Below, piece after piece: positions 62,349 through 64,000 of a DNA stretch of 64,000 nt. The position numbers were made by a program, and so were the translations under genes. This DNA comes from Streptomyces omiyaensis (GTDB lineage Bacteria; Actinomycetota; Actinomycetes; Streptomycetales; Streptomycetaceae): positions 434,001 to 498,000 of the forward strand of contig NZ_BMVV01000002.1 in assembly GCF_014650895.1 (NCBI RefSeq). Reading direction: 5' to 3'. The notes beneath the pieces were generated by a model. It was not told where the DNA came from. It worked only from the letters and a program-made list of their open reading frames with translations, and did no database searches. Position 1 is the stretch's first letter; each line of letters starts with the position of its first letter.

Positions 62349-62556
62349 TGAAAGAGCCTTTACAGGTTCGATGTTTCCTCAGGTATGTGCCACGCAGCTG
62401 AGAGGGCACACGAGACACAGCTGTCCACGGTATCAGGCGCCCTCGTGGCGGCCCAAACGGGGGCGGGGACCGCCCGAAACCGGACGCCCGGCGGCGGGCA
62501 TGGGACGATGGGGGCTACGTACCCGTTCCGAACACCGCCCGAGACGAGAACCCTGC

Positions 62557-64000
62557 GTGCCCGCGACTCCTACCAACGTGCCCGAGCCGAGCCGTACCGA
62601 CCCGGCTCTGATCCGCAACTTCTGCATCATCGCGCACATCGACCACGGCAAGTCCACGCTCGCCGACCGGATGCTCCAGCTCACCGGTGTGGTCGACCAG
62701 CGGCAGATGCGCGCCCAGTACCTCGACCGGATGGACATCGAGCGTGAGCGCGGCATCACGATCAAGTCCCAGGCGGTCCGGCTGCCCTGGGCCCCCACCG
62801 AGGGGCCGGAGCAGGGGCGCACGCACATCCTCAACATGATCGACACCCCCGGGCACGTCGACTTCACCTACGAGGTCTCCCGGTCGCTGGCCGCCTGCGA
62901 GGGCACGATCCTGCTGGTCGACGCCGCCCAGGGCATCGAGGCGCAGACCCTCGCCAACCTCTACCTGGCGATGGAGAACGACCTCACCATCGTCCCGGTC
63001 CTCAACAAGATCGACCTCCCGGCCGCGCAGCCGGAGAAGTTCGCCGAGGAGCTGGCCAACCTCATCGGCTGCCAGCCGGAGGACGTGCTCAAGGTCTCCG
63101 CCAAGACGGGCCTGGGCGTCGAGGCGCTGCTCGACCGGGTCGTCAAGGACGTGCCGGCGCCGGTCGGCGTCGCCGACGCGCCCGCCCGCGCGATGATCTT
63201 CGACTCCGTGTACGACTCGTACCGGGGCGTCGTGACCTACGTCCGTGTGGTCGACGGGCAGCTCAACAAGCGCGAGCGCATCAAGATGATGTCGACCGGC
63301 GCCACCCACGAGCTGCTGGAGATCGGCGTCTCGTCCCCCGAGATGACGTCGTCCGACGGTCTCGGCGTCGGCGAGGTGGGCTACCTCATCACCGGCGTGA
63401 AGGACGTCCGCCAGTCCAAGGTCGGTGACACGATCACCTCGCAGTCCAAGGGCGCCACCGAGGCGCTGGGCGGCTACAAGGACCCGAAGCCGATGGTCTT
63501 CTCGGGCCTCTACCCGCTGGACGGCTCGGAGTACCCCGACCTCCGCGAGGCCCTGGACAAGCTCCAGCTCAACGACGCCGCGCTCGTCTACGAGCCGGAG
63601 ACCTCCGCCGCCCTCGGCTTCGGCTTCCGCGTCGGCTTCCTCGGCCTGCTCCACCTGGACGTGATCCGGGAGCGCCTGGAGCGCGAGTTCGGACTCGACC
63701 TGATCGCCACCGCCCCCAACGTGGTCTACCGCGTGGTCATGGAGGACGGCAGCGAGCACACGGTCACCAACCCGAGCGAGTTCCCCGAGGGCAAGATCGA
63801 CGACGTGTACGAGCCCGTCGTGCGCGCCACGATCCTCGCCCCCAGCGAGTTCATCGGCGCCATCATGGAGCTCTGCCAGACCCGTCGCGGCACGCTCATC
63901 GGCATGGACTACCTCTCCGAGGACCGGGTCGAGATCCGCTACACCCTGCCGCTGGCCGAGATCGTCTTCGACTTCTTCGACCAGCTGAAGTCGAAGACGC
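62557..64000 (+). CDS. lepA: Elongation factor 4 (LepA), 3′-truncated by the window edge
   Basis: The first ~481 residues of a translational GTPase that back-translocates or remodels stalled ribosomes. P-loop AHIDHGKST (~28-36), switch [19 protein letters not shown] and NKIDLP complete the G domain. Domains II and III follow ([40 protein letters not shown]). The usual length is ~620 residues, so the C-terminal LepA-specific domain lies outside. The GTG at 62557 ([20 protein letters not shown]) is the likely start. Confidence 0.95.
   Translation, partial: MPATPTNVPEPSRTDPALIRNFCIIAHIDHGKSTLADRMLQLTGVVDQRQMRAQYLDRMDIERERGITIKSQAVRLPWAPTEGPEQGRTHILNMIDTPGHVDFTYEVSRSLAACEGTILLVDAAQGIEAQTLANLYLAMENDLTIVPVLNKIDLPAAQPEKFAEELANLIGCQPEDVLKVSAKTGLGVEALLDRVVKDVPAPVGVADAPARAMIFDSVYDSYRGVVTYVRVVDGQLNKRERIKMMSTGATHELLEIGVSSPEMTSSDGLGVGEVGYLITGVKDVRQSKVGDTITSQSKGATEALGGYKDPKPMVFSGLYPLDGSEYPDLREALDKLQLNDAALVYEPETSAALGFGFRVGFLGLLHLDVIRERLEREFGLDLIATAPNVVYRVVMEDGSEHTVTNPSEFPEGKIDDVYEPVVRATILAPSEFIGAIMELCQTRRGTLIGMDYLSEDRVEIRYTLPLAEIVFDFFDQLKSKT

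Overview
The window is a chromosomal segment of a Streptomyces-type actinomycete. The evidence is the very high G+C content with strongly GC-biased third codon positions, frequent GTG starts, many −10-like hexamers only 6-8 nt upstream of start codons (leaderless transcripts), an mre/rodA cluster next to ndk-folC, a giant RNase E/G, the rplU-rpmA-obg-proB-proA order, and comEA/comEC next to holA, rpsT and lepA. There is no rRNA, insertion sequence, integrase or CRISPR array. Only three identical tRNA-Ala genes represent stable RNA. As far as I recall the block is syntenic with the S. coelicolor region running from folC/ndk/mreB down to lepA.

Layout. 1-3.1 kb: a truncated PAS histidine kinase (−), an orphan NarL-type sensor kinase (+) and an extra MreB/Mbl-like actin (−). 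3.2-12.1 kb: folC, a small DUF4233 membrane protein, ndk, then the elongation/spore-wall cluster mreB-mreC-mreD-pbp2-rodA. 12.2-24 kb: a CYTH/CHAD protein, a radical SAM protein, a repeat-built amphipathic protein, a DUF2344 protein, the 1278-aa rne behind a structured leader, and rplU-rpmA-obg. 24-34 kb: an island between obg and proB with a Tat-lipoprotein PIG-L deacetylase, a β-rich protein of unknown function, a GT4-Stealth fusion, a second Stealth phosphotransferase, galE and a GtrA-like membrane protein. 34-45 kb: proB, proA, two membrane proteins sharing an FVRAA-containing motif, an M48 protease, two consensus DnaA boxes, nadD, an LCP-family protein (probable PdtA), rsfS and a histidine phosphatase that appears to start with CTG. 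44.7-50 kb: three tRNA-Ala(GGC), a GT87 transferase and leuS, preceded by a leucine-rich leader peptide and an intrinsic terminator. 50-64 kb: a coiled-coil membrane protein, degV, comEA-comEC, an ArsR-like regulator with a frameshifted MFS transporter, an arylamine N-acetyltransferase, a YceI protein, holA, rpsT and a 3′-truncated lepA.

How the genes fit together. Three parts of the window converge on the cell envelope: the Mre/PBP2/RodA machine, the Stealth/GalE/GtrA island, and the LCP protein. Stealth enzymes transfer sugar-1-phosphates. Streptomyces walls contain polydiglycosylphosphate, and I recall the LCP at this locus in S. coelicolor (PdtA, SCO2578) being needed for it. My leading interpretation is that the island makes, or helps make, that sugar-phosphate polymer and PdtA attaches it during growth or spore-wall assembly.

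Other points of interest are a probable ribosome-mediated attenuator on leuS, two genes that seem to start at CTG, a 1-nt frameshift in the MFS gene, and a set of short-period tandem repeats placed just after stop codons or in poorly constrained tails. Start codons were often revised inward from the longest possible reading frame, using Shine-Dalgarno sites, leaderless −10 geometry and family N-termini.
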